From NCBI GenBank assembly GCA_032433765.1, contig JAVIAB010000059.1, positions 57,274,603-57,338,602 of the forward strand: DNA of 64,000 nucleotides, in the 5' to 3' direction. The notes under the pieces were generated by a model, which saw only the letters and a list, made by a program, of their open reading frames with translations, was not told the DNA's origin and did not search any database. This document shows positions 1 through 10,213 of the stretch, in pieces. Position numbers and translations under genes: made by a program. The DNA comes from Megaustenia siamemsis (taxonomy: Eukaryota > Mollusca > Gastropoda > Stylommatophora > Ariophantidae). Numbering within the stretch: the first letter of the stretch is position 1; every line of letters starts with the position of its first letter.

Positions 1-233
1 TCTACACACATTCAATAACATTTGTAGATGTAGTCTACACCAATTCTCACACATGGCTGGTTAAAACCGACAACACATGCGGTCATATTGACTAACGCAC
101 TAAGCATGCTTCGCTGACCAGACATTGACAAGAATGTTTCACAGAGAGTTGATGCACCTACTTGATGTGTCTAACAGCCTAGCTTGGATATATTTCTCCG
201 TGCTCACGGGAGTTCGCGCAATTACTTGACATG

Positions 234-509
234 TTAGCGGTTCTGCCATTGTGCAGGGAACCATAAAATAAAAGCAAATGACATTGTGCAGGCTTGTAGA
301 GACCATCTGTCATAGGGAGATGACAGTGAAACGGGAGTTAACACACTTGTCAAGAAATGGTGGAACGCGGCGCCACGAATGGTTATAGCGAGAAAAGTAT
401 CCTCAATGGAAAATAGAGCACCACGCACACTTAATACATTTATTCTTTTTCTTTTATCCATGGAACCAGTTTCATTGTAGTCAAGAATTTCCCATATCTG
501 CTCCAGCAC
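234..509 (-). other. Unassigned open frame, possible exon
   Basis: A 91-codon open stretch beginning at a GTG, on the minus strand. Its first part contains an EF-hand-like string (DYNETGSMD) followed by a basic KRKRIN stretch; the rest is hydrophobic and has no motif I recognise. There is an AG dinucleotide just upstream, but no convincing pyrimidine tract, partly because a SINE has inserted right beside it at 532. It could be an exon of a minus-strand gene or chance. I assign no function. Confidence 0.2.
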
Positions 510-531
510 TTGTCACAGCATTTCCCAAAAT

Positions 532-795
532 AAAGTAAGTAAGTAAAGTACTTCCGTCACGCCAAGTGACGTTTAGGGAAATATGGTGTTAGTGACCCTG
601 TATTTTACAGACCTTCAGCACATGATTTTTGGGGTAATGTGGTCGATATCACGCCCGTGCTGCTTTACTTTCCCAGAAAAAAAATCCGGTACCCATTTAA
701 GGCTGGGTGAACCCGGAAGCCGTCTGTTGGGATCGAACCCTACCCCTTGTCCTTTGTAGTCCAGTTCACTAACCACTGAGTTATCGCGGCTCCCT
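532..795 (-). mobile_element. tRNA-derived SINE, family 1 (full copy)
   Basis: On the minus strand it opens with a tRNA-like head (GGGAGCCGCGATAACTCAGTGG, then a box B of the GGTTCGATCCC type) and continues with a body containing the GGTACCCATTT/GGCTGGGT motif. It ends with a CACTTGGCGTGACG stretch and a T/A-rich tail. An exact 12-bp target-site duplication, ATTTCCCAAAAT, flanks it at 520-531 and 796-807, so this is a complete insertion. Confidence 0.88.
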
Positions 796-807
796 ATTTC
801 CCAAAAT

Positions 808-1350
808 GCATTGCTAAATTCAGTTGATAAGATCGATCCGTGCCCTACTCGACTGCACAGACGACGATTCCAAACCTCCTAAGTCGCCTCTAACGACATG
901 CGCGGCAGGTAACAGTGGCTCTATTCTTTTTCTCCCCTCGCTGAGGTCCCAGTACTTCAAAAAGCTTCTTAAAGTCAGTCAGAGTTTTGTGAAAACATCG
1001 TAACGAGGTACAAAGAGGCCTCTTCTGCATTATTAATACAGAACTTGAACAAGCAGTAGATGATGGTTGCTAGAACGGGCGGTAGAGCAGATAATGGAAT
1101 GTCCCGACTGCGGTGTCGCCAGTCCGAACTAGAGCTAAAAAGAATAAAGTTCTAGTCTGTTTATTACCAATGTTTATTCTTAATCGGAGGTTGCGGTAAT
1201 GTAGTTGCGAAAAGCCTGGCTATCTGGGTTAAAATGCCACGAGTAGCACCCGAGGTTTGCCAAAACTTCGTTGACCCCACTCAGTCGGCGGTTAAAACTG
1301 AAACTAGAGTTCATGATTTTGTAAAAATGGTTTTTGTTGTATTTATATTT
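808..1350. other. Intergenic, no gene seen; one dispersed motif
   Basis: I see no coding region here. The stretch 872-955 resembles 31590-31690: both carry the string AGTCGCCTCTxACGACATGC followed by GGTxACAGTG and a TATTCTTT run. This marks a third, unclassified dispersed repeat (DR3). The rest is unremarkable AT-rich sequence. Confidence 0.45.
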
Positions 1351-2003
1351 ATAAGAAAATGTATTGCCCTGAAAAGAAAAATATTGCAGGTAAAGAAAAA
1401 CACGTAGATGAGTTTAAATATCTGGGAACATTGTTAACCTCAGATGGTAGATGTACAACAGAGGTGAGATGCAGAATGGTTCAGGCAAAAGCAGCTTTCC
1501 AAAAAATTAGGAAGATACTGTGCAATCCATTTTTGACAACATAAACAAGAAAAGAATTCTTAAATGTTATGTAGAGCCAGTCTTAACATAAGGATGTGAA
1601 TCATGGAAAATAGGACAATAGGCAAGAAAATCACTGGATGCTGTAGAAATTTGGTTTTACTGAAGAAAGTTGAGAATATCATGGACAGCTAAGAAGAGTA
1701 ATGAAAACGTTCTGAAAGAGGCCAAAGCAAAAAGAGAGCTGATATCCAATATTAGGAAGAAACAATCATAATTTGTTGGTCATGTAATGAGAAGGGAACA
1801 GCTAGAATATATTGTAGTAACAACTGGGAAATTGAGGGACGAAGAGATGGAGGGAAGCAAAGAGGAAAGATACCAGTTTATAGAATGGTTTGCCAGAAGG
1901 TCAACATCAGAAATGATAACTGTCGAGATCGCAAGTTGGGAGAGACATGACACCTACGACAGTAGACCAGATACTTGATGATGATGATGATGATGATAAG
2001 AAA
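1351..2003 (+). mobile_element. LINE family A1 3' fragment
   Basis: A decayed copy of the C-terminal part of a non-LTR retrotransposon ORF2. Readable pieces include FKYLGTLLTSDGRCTTEV, then RREQLEYIVVTTGK and a tail matching other A1 copies. The copy has several stops and ends in (GAT)n at 1976-1996. An 8-bp repeat ATAAGAAA at 1351-1358 and 1996-2003 is a plausible target-site duplication. The reverse transcriptase core is missing, so the copy is 5'-truncated and cannot move itself. Confidence 0.8.
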
Positions 2004-2618
2004 GAGCGCAGAAGGTCACCACAACTGGTTTGTTTTCCATTAAAAATTGCCTTGTTATATTCATGTATCTATTTTTTTTTTAAATCAGAAAACTGCTAAC
2101 ACATTAAGGGAAACCTTTATAATATGGAAGGTACGCAAAACTGTCCAGATCACAAGAAGTTACGTGGCAACACAAGCAATGACAGATTAACACCGGTGTG
2201 TCCACGATAAGAATGACGTTACGTATAAGGGCAACTTCTAGAATGTCCTCAACCACTGAAGCTAAAACTAACATGGCTATGAATGATAACTCATTTTTAC
2301 GAATGAATAAATTTCAGTTGCAATGCTCAACAAGTAGGAATGACAACCAGCAAGGGTGAGCGATGTATCTGTACAGCCATCGAGCTACTGAAACCATCAA
2401 TGTGCAGACAATTCACCCCCACTAAAGCGAGTGAGCACATGTGAGCTTCCCGAGGTGTTTTGACATTAACTCTAACTGTTGAGGGCCTGCTTTGTGATTC
2501 TCTTGTTAACCCTTCTCACCACATGGACGACACATGCTTATTTTAATTATTTTTTTATATTACAGATAACCTAGTTGAATGCACGGCCATTTCTCTTATT
2601 ATGTACTAGCCTCTTATT
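2004..2618. other. Intergenic, nothing recognised
   Basis: AT-rich sequence with no coding signature, no RNA gene and no repeat seen elsewhere in the window. Confidence 0.5.
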
Positions 2619-3255
2619 TATTCCATCATTACTGAGTGCCGCCTTCGCATTTAAGGTTGACTACCATGGAGCGCCATTCCGTTCTGTCTCTTGCTTTGAT
2701 GGTGCAGGTTGTCATAGGCTGACTTGTCAATCCTTTGATCTTACTGTTAGTCTTGGTCTGCCTCTTTTAGTTTTTAGTAGTTAGCTACTTTTCGGCTTCT
2801 CGTGGCAAGGCACAGTACTATGCTATAGTCATGAGAACACCTGCGTGAAAGACATCGTCAACGATAGGTAATTTTTTTGTACCTGAGTTGTTCCCTAGCG
2901 TTCGGCTTCTCGTGGCAAGGCGCAGTGCCAAGAAGTACGGATTCGATTCTGCGTCGGACCATATATTGTTATTTGTTTTTTTTTATTCTGTTATTTATTT
3001 GTCATTTTTCTAAGTGCTGTAAAACATACCTCTATATCATCTATGATATCATCTAATCATATATGATTCTCTGTCTCTTTTACCTTGTATGTTCCCTTCC
3101 AAGATTACTTTTAATAGGCTGCTGTGTCTTTTTAATTAACATGCCCCAAGATTCTCATTTGTTTTGTTTGAATTGTGTTTAGTAGTTTCTTTTCATATTT
3201 AGTTGGTTTAAGGCTTTATCGTTTGTTTTTTTCTAATTCATTCCAGTGTGTACAA
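2619..3255 (-). mobile_element. LINE family C 3' fragment, split by a SINE
   Basis: Minus-strand remnant of the family C C-terminus (compare 44115-44471). The part at 2619-2769 corresponds to the end that reads like RGRPRLTW through VANLRCGEGTR, with the GAT-type tail at its left edge. The part at 3071-3255 continues upstream. The two parts are separated by a 301-bp insertion at 2770-3070. No intact frame remains. Confidence 0.7.
2770..3070 (+). mobile_element. tRNA-like SINE, family 2, with two partial heads
   Basis: This insertion interrupts the family C LINE. It is bracketed by CTGCCTCTTTTA at 2758-2769 and CTGTCTCTTTTA at 3071-3082, an 11/12 duplication that fits a target site. Inside, the string CGGCTTCTCGTGGCAAGGC occurs twice, near 2795 and 2901. 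The second copy runs into a box-B-like GGATTCGATTCTG and then GGACCATATAT plus a T-run. A related minus-strand piece sits at 45185-45290. Confidence 0.6.
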
Positions 3256-3698
3256 AGTATTTTCCCTAGACACACATTTTCAAACACATCTAGACAATCT
3301 AGTGTATTCTATATTTCTCTTGTTATTTTACACCTCTCGAACGTACCAATTAGAATGGTTATACATTTGAATTGAATATCACTGCAAGAATTACAAAAGA
3401 CAGTATAATTTATACATAAAACGACATTGCTGATATAGGCAATACTTCAGGCGAACGAAAGATAGAGAGAAGTGAATATCCTAAGCTTCGATATTTAGAC
3501 GTACACGCAACACAAATTTGCAACAAGTGAACTTACCATTGAGCACATATTGTGATGACGTCATAAACATTTTTTTTTCAAATTGACCTAGATACCAAGT
3601 GTAGTGAGACTTTATAAACACCCTATATAATGTAAACATGTCCACAATTTTCACACTTTTGATTAAATGGTAAAATGAAAGCCACTCGACAAAATTAC
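3256..3698. other. Intron 3 start of the laminin-like gene, no other feature
   Basis: On the minus strand this lies directly downstream of the exon at 3699-3910. It is AT-rich, with no repeat or open frame that I can assign. The following exon, expected to carry more EGF repeats, is not recognisable in this window. Confidence 0.4.
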
Positions 3699-3910
3699 CT
3701 GGCCATCACATGTGTCTGCGTGCCCATTACATTTACACTGAACATCAATAATGGCGTTACTGATTGCCACATAAGACTTCAGTGGGATGGCGCTGGCAGG
3801 CTCACGTATAAAGATGCGGATACCTGATGTGGTGAAGCGGGAGGCGACATCTATGTTATTCTGGTAGAGGTGGTCAAAATTTCATAGCGCATTCCAGGAC
3901 TATATTCCAC
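3699..3910 (-). CDS. Laminin-like protein exon: end of laminin N-terminal domain plus start of EGF repeat
   Basis: Read from 3910 downwards, the exon follows an acceptor (TCTACTACAG) and ends at a donor (CAG/GTAATT). It begins VEYSPGMRYE, continues in another frame as FDHLYQNNIDVASRFTTSG and IRIFIREP, and ends VQCKCNGHADTCDGQ. The CxCNGHAxxC pattern marks the first laminin-type EGF repeat after domain VI in laminins, netrins and usherins. The exon is 212 bp, one short of 71 codons. Its first ten codons and the rest are in different frames, and one missing base in the A/T run near 3876-3884 accounts for this. With that base the exon would be phase 0 at both ends, as are the two upstream exons. 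It could be an assembly homopolymer error or a real disabling deletion. The protein should be secreted or extracellular. Confidence 0.85.
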
Positions 3911-4020
3911 CTGTAGTAGACATCAAGAAAAGATTTTGAATTACTGAAACATGCAATTAAGGTCATAGATGAAAAATACTTCACTAAAAATTGAATGTAT
4001 TTAATATAACTTATCAGGAG

Positions 4021-4297
4021 TAAAAAAAAATTAAAGTAAAGAGCCCCCCCCCCCCCCGTTACGTCAAGTGGTGTATAGGGAATATATTGTTAGTGACCAT
4101 ACATTTTACAGACCTTCAGCACATGATTGTTGGGGTAATGTGGTCGGTATTAAGCCCATGCCGCTTGACTTTCCCAGAAAAAAATCCGGTACCCATTTAA
4201 GGCTGGGTAAACCCGGAAGCCGTCGGTTGGGATCGAACCCTACCCTTGTCCTTTGTAGTCCAGTTCACTAACCACTGAGCTATCGCGGCTCCCAATG
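4021..4297 (-). mobile_element. tRNA-derived SINE, family 1
   Basis: Minus-strand full-length copy with the tRNA-like head near 4290, the GGTACCCATTT motif and a tail containing a long G/C homopolymer (plus-strand C-run at 4045-4057). A 9-bp duplication TATCAGGAG is present at 4012-4020 and 4298-4306. Confidence 0.85.
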
Positions 4298-4342
4298 TAT
4301 CAGGAGGCTTGACAGTAATAGGATCGGTGAACTAGTATAATC

Positions 4343-4620
4343 CAGACCCTAATCCACCTCTTCGTGGTGCCTGTAGAAACAGCCCAACTAGTCCAGCCTG
4401 GCCAAGCGAGTAGGGAACTAAGAGGAGTGTTAACCCATACTCAAAAATGCTGTACTGAAGTCGGATGCATTGGGCTGAAAGGCGTAAATATCAAAGTTTT
4501 ACTACAAACGTCAACACAATGCATCTGCGCTCACTTAACGTCCTTTTAATGACGGATGACAAAAAGGTCAATCAATTCCTATATTAATTATCGGGTAAAC
4601 GCCAGAAAGAAAGAAAGATA
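4343..4620 (+). repeat. Dispersed repeat DR1 with tetranucleotide tail
   Basis: About 270 bp shared with 24170-24495 (+), 17150-17470 (-) and 32905-33085 (-). Shared strings include CACCTCTTCGTGGTGC, TACTGAAGTCGGATG and ACGTCCTTTTAA. This copy ends with CGGGTAAACGCCAG and (GAAA)n. A 3' microsatellite tail suggests a retroposon, but I see no tRNA-like head or coding motif. Confidence 0.6.
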
Positions 4621-5034
4621 TAAATTATCATGTAAACATGCATATATACGCATGAGAGAGAGCAAGTAAAACATACGGTTACAGCCAGTATTTTTGTTTG
4701 TTTACTAAACTAGTTTACCGGAGCTCTCCCATCCTACAAAACAAGAAAATCGTATACCAACCAGCTCTGTGAAGCTCAGCCGTGGTTACACACAGCAAAC
4801 TACATAGACGGTCCGCGAACAGAAAATAAAATCGGAAAACACGCCAATTAACGTGACGTCTTCAACTACTTTGGCTATACACGTCATTCTACCCACAACC
4901 ACCCTTGCTCGCAAAGTTGAAAACGCCACGCTAGTTGGGGGGGGGGGGGTTTTCTTGTGTCTCCCTTTCTGCCCTCTGGCCTTCTCTTTAGTTGGCTGTG
5001 ATTTACATTTGTATTATCGTTGTAACGGCGTAAT
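4621..5034. other. Intronic, nothing recognised
   Basis: No gene or known repeat is visible. There is a G-run at 4938-4949. Confidence 0.45.
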
Positions 5035-6800
5035 TTATACTGGCGGAAATTCTACTTTTTAAATTGGCGGCAATTCTACTTTTCAAATTGGCGGCAATTC
5101 TACTTTTTAAATTGGTGGCAATTCTACTTTTCAAATTGGCGTCAATTATACTTTTCAAATTGGCGGAAATTCTACTTTTTAAACTAGCGGAAATTCTGCT
5201 TTTTAAACTGCCGGAAATGTTACTTTTATACTGGCGGCAATACTACTTTTTAACTGGTGGCAATACTACTTTTTAAATTTGCAGAATTTATACTTTTTAA
5301 ACTGGGCGGAAATTCTACTTTTTAAACTGGCGGTAATGTTACTTTTATACTGGCGGCAATACTTTTAAACTGGTGGCAATACTACTTTTTTAAATTCGCT
5401 GAATTTCTACATTTTAAACTGATGGAAATTCTACTTTTTAAATTGGCGGAAATTCTACATTTTAAAATGGCGGCAATTCTACTTTTTAAATTGGTGGCAA
5501 TTCTACTTTTCAAATTGGCGGCAATTCTACTTTTCTAATTGGCGGAAATTCTACTTTTTAAACTGCCGGAAATGTTACTTTTATACTGGCGGCAATACTA
5601 CTTTTTAATTTGCAGAATTTCTACTTTTTAAACTGGCAGAAATTCTACTTTTTAAACTGCCGGAAATGTTACTTTTATACTGGCGGCAATACTACTTTTA
5701 AACTGGTGGCAATATTATTTTTTAAATTTGCAGAAATTCTACTTTTTAAACTGGCGGTAATGTTACTTTTATACTGGCGGCAATACTACTTTTTAAACTG
5801 GTGGCAATATTATTTTTTAAATTTGCAGAATTTCTACTTTTTAAACTGGCAGAAATTCTACTTTTTAACTGGCGGTAATGTTACTTTTATAGTGGCGGCA
5901 ATACTACTTTTTAAACTGGTGGCAATACTACTTTTAAATTCGCGGAATTTCTACATTTTAAACATGATGGAAATTCTACTTTTTAAATTGGCGGAAATTC
6001 TACCTTTTAAACTTGCGACAATTCTACTTTTTTAAACTTACGGAAATTCTACTTTTTAAACTAGCTGCACTTCTACTTTTTAAACTTCTGTGGCAATTCT
6101 ACTTTTTTAAATAGAGGAAATTCTATTTTTAAATTGGCGAAAATTCTACTTTATTAACTTGCAGAAATTGTACTTTTTAAATTGGTGGCAATTATACTTT
6201 TTAAACTAGCGGAAATTCTACTTATTTGCGGCAATTATACTTTTTAAACTGTTTGATGACAATTTTACCTTTTACATTGGCGGAAATTCTACTTTTTAAA
6301 CTGGCGGAAATTCTACTTTTTAAACTGGCGGCAATTCTGCTTTTTAAACTGTTTGGTGGCAATTCTACTTTTTAAATATCGGAAATTATACTTTTTTAAA
6401 CTGGCGGAAATTCTACTTATTTGCGGCAATTATACTTTTTAAACTGTTTGATGACAATTCTACTTTTTACATTTGCGCCAATTCTACTTTTCAAACTGGC
6501 GGCAATTCTGCTTTTTAAACTGTTTGGTGGCAATTCTACTTTTTAAAATGTCGGAAATTATACTTTTTTTTACACTGGCGGAAATTCTACTTTTAAACAG
6601 GCGGAAATTATTTTTTTTTAATTGGTACCAATTCTACTTTTTAAACTGTTGGGTGGCAATTCTACTCTTTAAACTGGCGGAAATTCTTTTTTTTTTTTTT
6701 AAATTGGTAGCAATTCTACTTTTTAAACTAGTGGCAATTCTACTTTTTAAACTAGTGGCAATTTTACTTTTTAAACTGGCGGAAATTCTACTTTTCTCTT
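5035..6800. repeat. 24-bp minisatellite, about 70 copies
   Basis: Direct tandem repeats of a unit close to ATTGGCGGCAATTCTACTTT plus four more bases. The units vary considerably: GGCGGAAATT, GGTGGCAATA and GTTTGGTGGC forms are mixed, with small indels. Because 24 is divisible by three, open frames reading like LAAILLFK appear in pieces. Their sequence follows the repeat and they carry no other coding signal. Confidence 0.92.
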
Positions 6801-6968
6801 ATAAAATGTGTATTTATATTTAAAGTTTCAATAGTTTATCTGAACATGTTCCGGGCTGATCCGGCAGAAAATAGAGTTCTGATTACAATTTTACGGTGCA
6901 AAAAGGCGACATTAAAGCATTCCGACTCTGCTGAGGGTCGCACACAGTTACATAATATATTTCTTACA

Positions 6969-6984
6969 TTCTTTTTGTATTATA

Positions 6985-7046
<62 letters not shown>
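6969..7046. repeat. (TA)n microsatellite, left part
   Basis: A TA dinucleotide run of about 75 bp. A second TA run at 7405-7434 lies on the other side of a LINE fragment, as if the LINE had landed inside one TA tract. Confidence 0.9.
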
Positions 7047-7047
<1 letters not shown>

Positions 7048-7400
7048 TCTTCTTCTACCTTTTTAGCTCCCAGTGGAGCATAGGTCTTCAACAAACACTT
7101 TCCAAGTCGTTCTGTTTTTGCCATTCTTTTAAGATCATTCCATGTCTTCCCATCATCTTCATCTCTGCTTCTATCTTTCTTCTCCAAGAATTCATTGGTC
7201 TTCCTCTTTGTCTTTTCCCCCTGGCGATTTCAAAAAAGGGCCTGTAGTGTAATACTCTCAGTTTCCTTGTTCGTTTACAAACATTCCAGGTGCCAATTCT
7301 GGAGGATTTCCTGGTAGACAAAGGGTGAGTCGGTAACCCGGCTCCTTGCAGCTTTCTCCGGCTTGCGTCATATGTCTCTTAGACAGAGAGCCCTTCTCTT
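7047..7400 (-). mobile_element. Internally deleted LINE family B derivative
   Basis: On the minus strand, from 7400 downwards, a 5' leader and the start of the endonuclease domain (SSRIGTWNV motif, near 7300) run directly into the extreme C-terminus of family B (RVLHYRPFFEI, KRQRGRP, then IEAEMKMM). They join at about 7264. All of the endonuclease core and reverse transcriptase is missing. One open frame, 7088-7321, crosses the junction. The element ends with TAGAAGAAGAAG and is bounded by TA repeats on both sides. Confidence 0.72.
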
Positions 7401-7404
7401 TCCA

Positions 7405-7434
7405 TATATATATATATATAATATATATATATAT
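7405..7434. repeat. (TA)n microsatellite, right part
   Basis: Short TA run, the probable continuation of 6969-7046 beyond the inserted LINE derivative. Confidence 0.8.
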
Positions 7435-7555
7435 TGTTATTTACTGTTTTTTAGTTAATCCTTCGTACCTATATAGCTTTTGTTTGGACGTTTTGACTGT
7501 AGAGAGCCATTTTATTTTAGCTTCAATATCGTAACATGTTAGTTTAGTCACGGTT

Positions 7556-7736
7556 GGGAACCGTGGTAGCTCAGTGGTTAGTGAACTGGACTACAAAAGA
7601 CAAGAGGTCGGGTTCGATCCTGATCGGTGGCTTCCGGGTTCACCCAGCCTTAAATGGGTACAGTATTTTTTTTGGGCGGGGGGTGGGGGGGGAAGTAAAG
7701 CGGCACGTGCGTAATATCAAGCACATTACTCCAAAC
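7556..7736 (+). mobile_element. tRNA-derived SINE, family 1, 3'-truncated
   Basis: The plus-strand head GGGAACCGTGGTAGCTCAG, box B GGTTCGATCC and the body are present up to CACATTACTCCAA. The sequence then changes without a gap into LINE family B at about 7737. The usual SINE 3' end is absent. Confidence 0.85.
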
Positions 7737-8262
7737 AAAGAATTTAGGTTAAATACAAAAATAAAAATTTTCAACTCAAATGTTAAGGCGGTCCTATTAT
7801 ATGGCTGTGAAACATGGAGAACAACAAAAGTGACAATCACGAAGATACAGACTTTCATTAATGGATGCTTACGCAGAATAAAAGGATGGAAATGGCAGGA
7901 CAAAATCACTGACATAGAATTATGGAAATGTACCAGTCAAATACCAGTGGATAAAGAGATACAGCGAAGACAATGGTCTGGATAGGACACACACTATGAA
8001 AGCCAACTGAGAGTATTACAAAACAGGCTCTTTTTTGAAATCCCCAGGGGAAAAGACAACGAGGAAAACCAAGGAATTCTTGGAGAAGACAGAAGCAGCG
8101 ATGAAGATGATGGGGAAGACATGGAATGATCTTAAAAGAATGACAAAAACAGAACGACTTGGAAAGTGTTTGTTAAAGACTTATGCTCCACAGGAGCTGA
8201 AAGTGTTTGTTGAAGACCTATGCTCCACAGGGAGCTAAAAAGGTAGAAGAAGAGGTTTGCTG
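7737..8262 (+). mobile_element. LINE family B 3' fragment
   Basis: Matches the C-terminal 500 bp of the better copy at 39000-41668: RLNTKIKIFNSN, VLLYGCETWRTTK and INGCLRRIKGWKWQDK are readable in 7740-7985. A frameshift follows, and the end LENVFVEDLCSTGS-type region lies near 8240. The end is partly duplicated: the stretch around TTATGCTCCACAGG occurs twice, at 8181 and 8218. The tail is AGGTAGAAGAAGAGG. Confidence 0.85.
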
Positions 8263-9052
8263 GATCTGTGTGAAGGAAAGAAATAACGAAGGATACAAGC
8301 GGAGAAAAAAAAAAGACTAAGGAAAGAAGTAACGAAGGATTAACAAGCGGAGAAAAAAAAAGACTAAGGAAAGAAATAACGAAGGATACCAGCGGAGAAG
8401 AAAAAAAAAACTAAGGAAAGAAGTAACGAAGGATACAAGCGGAGAAAAAAAAGACTAAGGAAAGAAGTAATGAAGGATACAAGCGGAGAAAAAAAAGACT
8501 AAGGAAAGAAGTAATGAAGGATACAAGCGGAGAAAAAAAGACTAAGGAAGAAGTAATGAAGGATACAAGCGGAGAAAAAAAACTAAGAAAAGAATTAACG
8601 AAGGAAACAAGCAGAGAAAAAAAAGACTAAGGAAAGAAGTAATGAAGGATACAAGCGGAGAAAAAAAAAGACTAAGGAAAGAAGTAATGAAGGATACAAG
8701 CGGAGAAAAAAAAGACTAAGGAAAGAAGTAATGAAGGATACAAGCGGAGAAAAAAAAAAGACTAAGGAAAGAAGTAACGAAGGAAACAAGCAGAGAAAAA
8801 AAAAACTAAGAAAGAATTAACGAAGGAAACAAGCAGAGAAAAAAAAGACTAAGGAAAGAAGTAACGAAGGATTAACAAGCGGAGAAAAAAAGACTAAGGA
8901 AAGAAGTAACGAAGGATTAACAAGCAGAGAAAAAAAAGACTAAAGAAAGAAGTAACGAAGGATTAACAAGCGGAGAAAAAAAGACTAAGGAAGAAGTAAC
9001 GAAGGAAACAAGCGAAGGAAAAAAAAGACTAAGGAAAGAAGGAAAAAGCACA
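8263..9052. repeat. About 44-bp minisatellite adjoining a LINE tail, about 18 copies
   Basis: Tandem units of the form GGAAAGAAGTAACGAAGG, ATACAAGCGGAG, an A-run, then GACTAA. Unit length varies with the A-run. The array starts immediately after the (GAA)n tail of the family B fragment. Units with TTAACAAGCGG replace ATACAAGCGG towards the right end. Confidence 0.9.
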
Positions 9053-9304
9053 GCTTGCTGTAATCTGGCGAGATTTTCGATAACAATAGGTCGCCATCGA
9101 CCGAACACATGCTCGTGATGTAGCAACGCCAGGTACGGTACACACTAGGACACTACATGCCATGGAATTATCCTTCTAATATCCCAATATGATGCTAATA
9201 TATTTCCACTCGGATAGAAGAATAACCCCAGAATTTCTATTTCAAAGAAATAAACATTTTATGAAGGGCATTTGCCAACCAACAAGCACATTTTTATATG
9301 TAAT
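9053..9304. other. Intronic, nothing recognised
   Basis: Short AT-rich spacer between an array and a LINE fragment; no features seen. Confidence 0.4.
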
Positions 9305-10213
9305 GTGATCAGCTTTACAGGGTGTTAGGCAAGGTTGTGTGCTGTCACCATATTTATTTAATATGTATGGTGAGATTATTTTAAGATCCATCAGGGGCAT
9401 GCCTGGAATAAAAATTGGAGGTCCTGATATAAATTATCTAAGGTATGCTGATGATACAGTCTTAATCGCTAAGAGTGAAATGAGTTACAAGAAATGTTAA
9501 ACATTATAGTGAAGGAAAGCAAAAATAAAGGACTCAGCCTTAATAGCAAAAAATCAGAAGTGATGGTAGCAACAAGGAAAAAGACTTCACCACAATGCAC
9601 AATAAAAACAAGTGGAACAATATTAAAACAGGTAAATGAATTTAAATAACTAGGAACAATGTCTCGTATGGTAGATGTACAACAGAGGTGAGCTGTTGAA
9701 TGGCTCAGGCAAAAGCAGCTTTCCAAAAAATGAGGAAGATACTGTGCAATCTATTTTTGACAATAGAAACAAGAAAAAGAGTTCTTAAATGTTATGTAGA
9801 GACAGTCTTAATATATGGATATAAATCATGGACAATAGGAAAACAGACAAGGAGATCATTGGAGTCTGTAGAAATGGATTTACAGAGAAATATTGAGAAT
9901 ACCATGGACAGCCAAGTAGAGTAATGACAATGTTCTTAAAGAAGCCAAAGCAAAATGAGAGCTAATTTCCAATATTAGGAAGAGACAATCATATTTTTTT
10001 TAGCCATGTAATGAGAAGGGAACAGCTGGAATATATTGTAACAACTGGGAATTTTGAGGGACGAAGACATAGAGGGAAGCAAAGAGAAAAGATACCAGAG
10101 AGCTTAAGAGAATGGCTTGGCAGAGGGTCAACAACAGAAATGATGAATAACTGTCGAGATCGATAGTTGTGGAGAGACATGATCACCTGCGCCAGCAGGC
10201 ATGGTACTTGATG
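9305..10213 (+). mobile_element. LINE family A1 copy, from RT motif to 3' end
   Basis: Starts inside the reverse transcriptase: GVRQGCVLSPYLFNMYGEII is followed by the catalytic LRYADDTVLIA at about 9440. Frame is then lost within 30 codons. Pieces such as QAKAAFQKMRKILCN (9705-9755) and the A1 C-terminus continue to the tail GGTACTTGATGATGATGA at 10203-10220. It is 5'-truncated and broken by several stops. Its tail is the left edge of the following 42-bp array. Confidence 0.88.

Noticed and set aside
2575..2784. 69-codon frame with a hydrophobic start resembling a signal peptide
   Set aside because: It is the antisense of the family C LINE C-terminus and runs into the inserted SINE.
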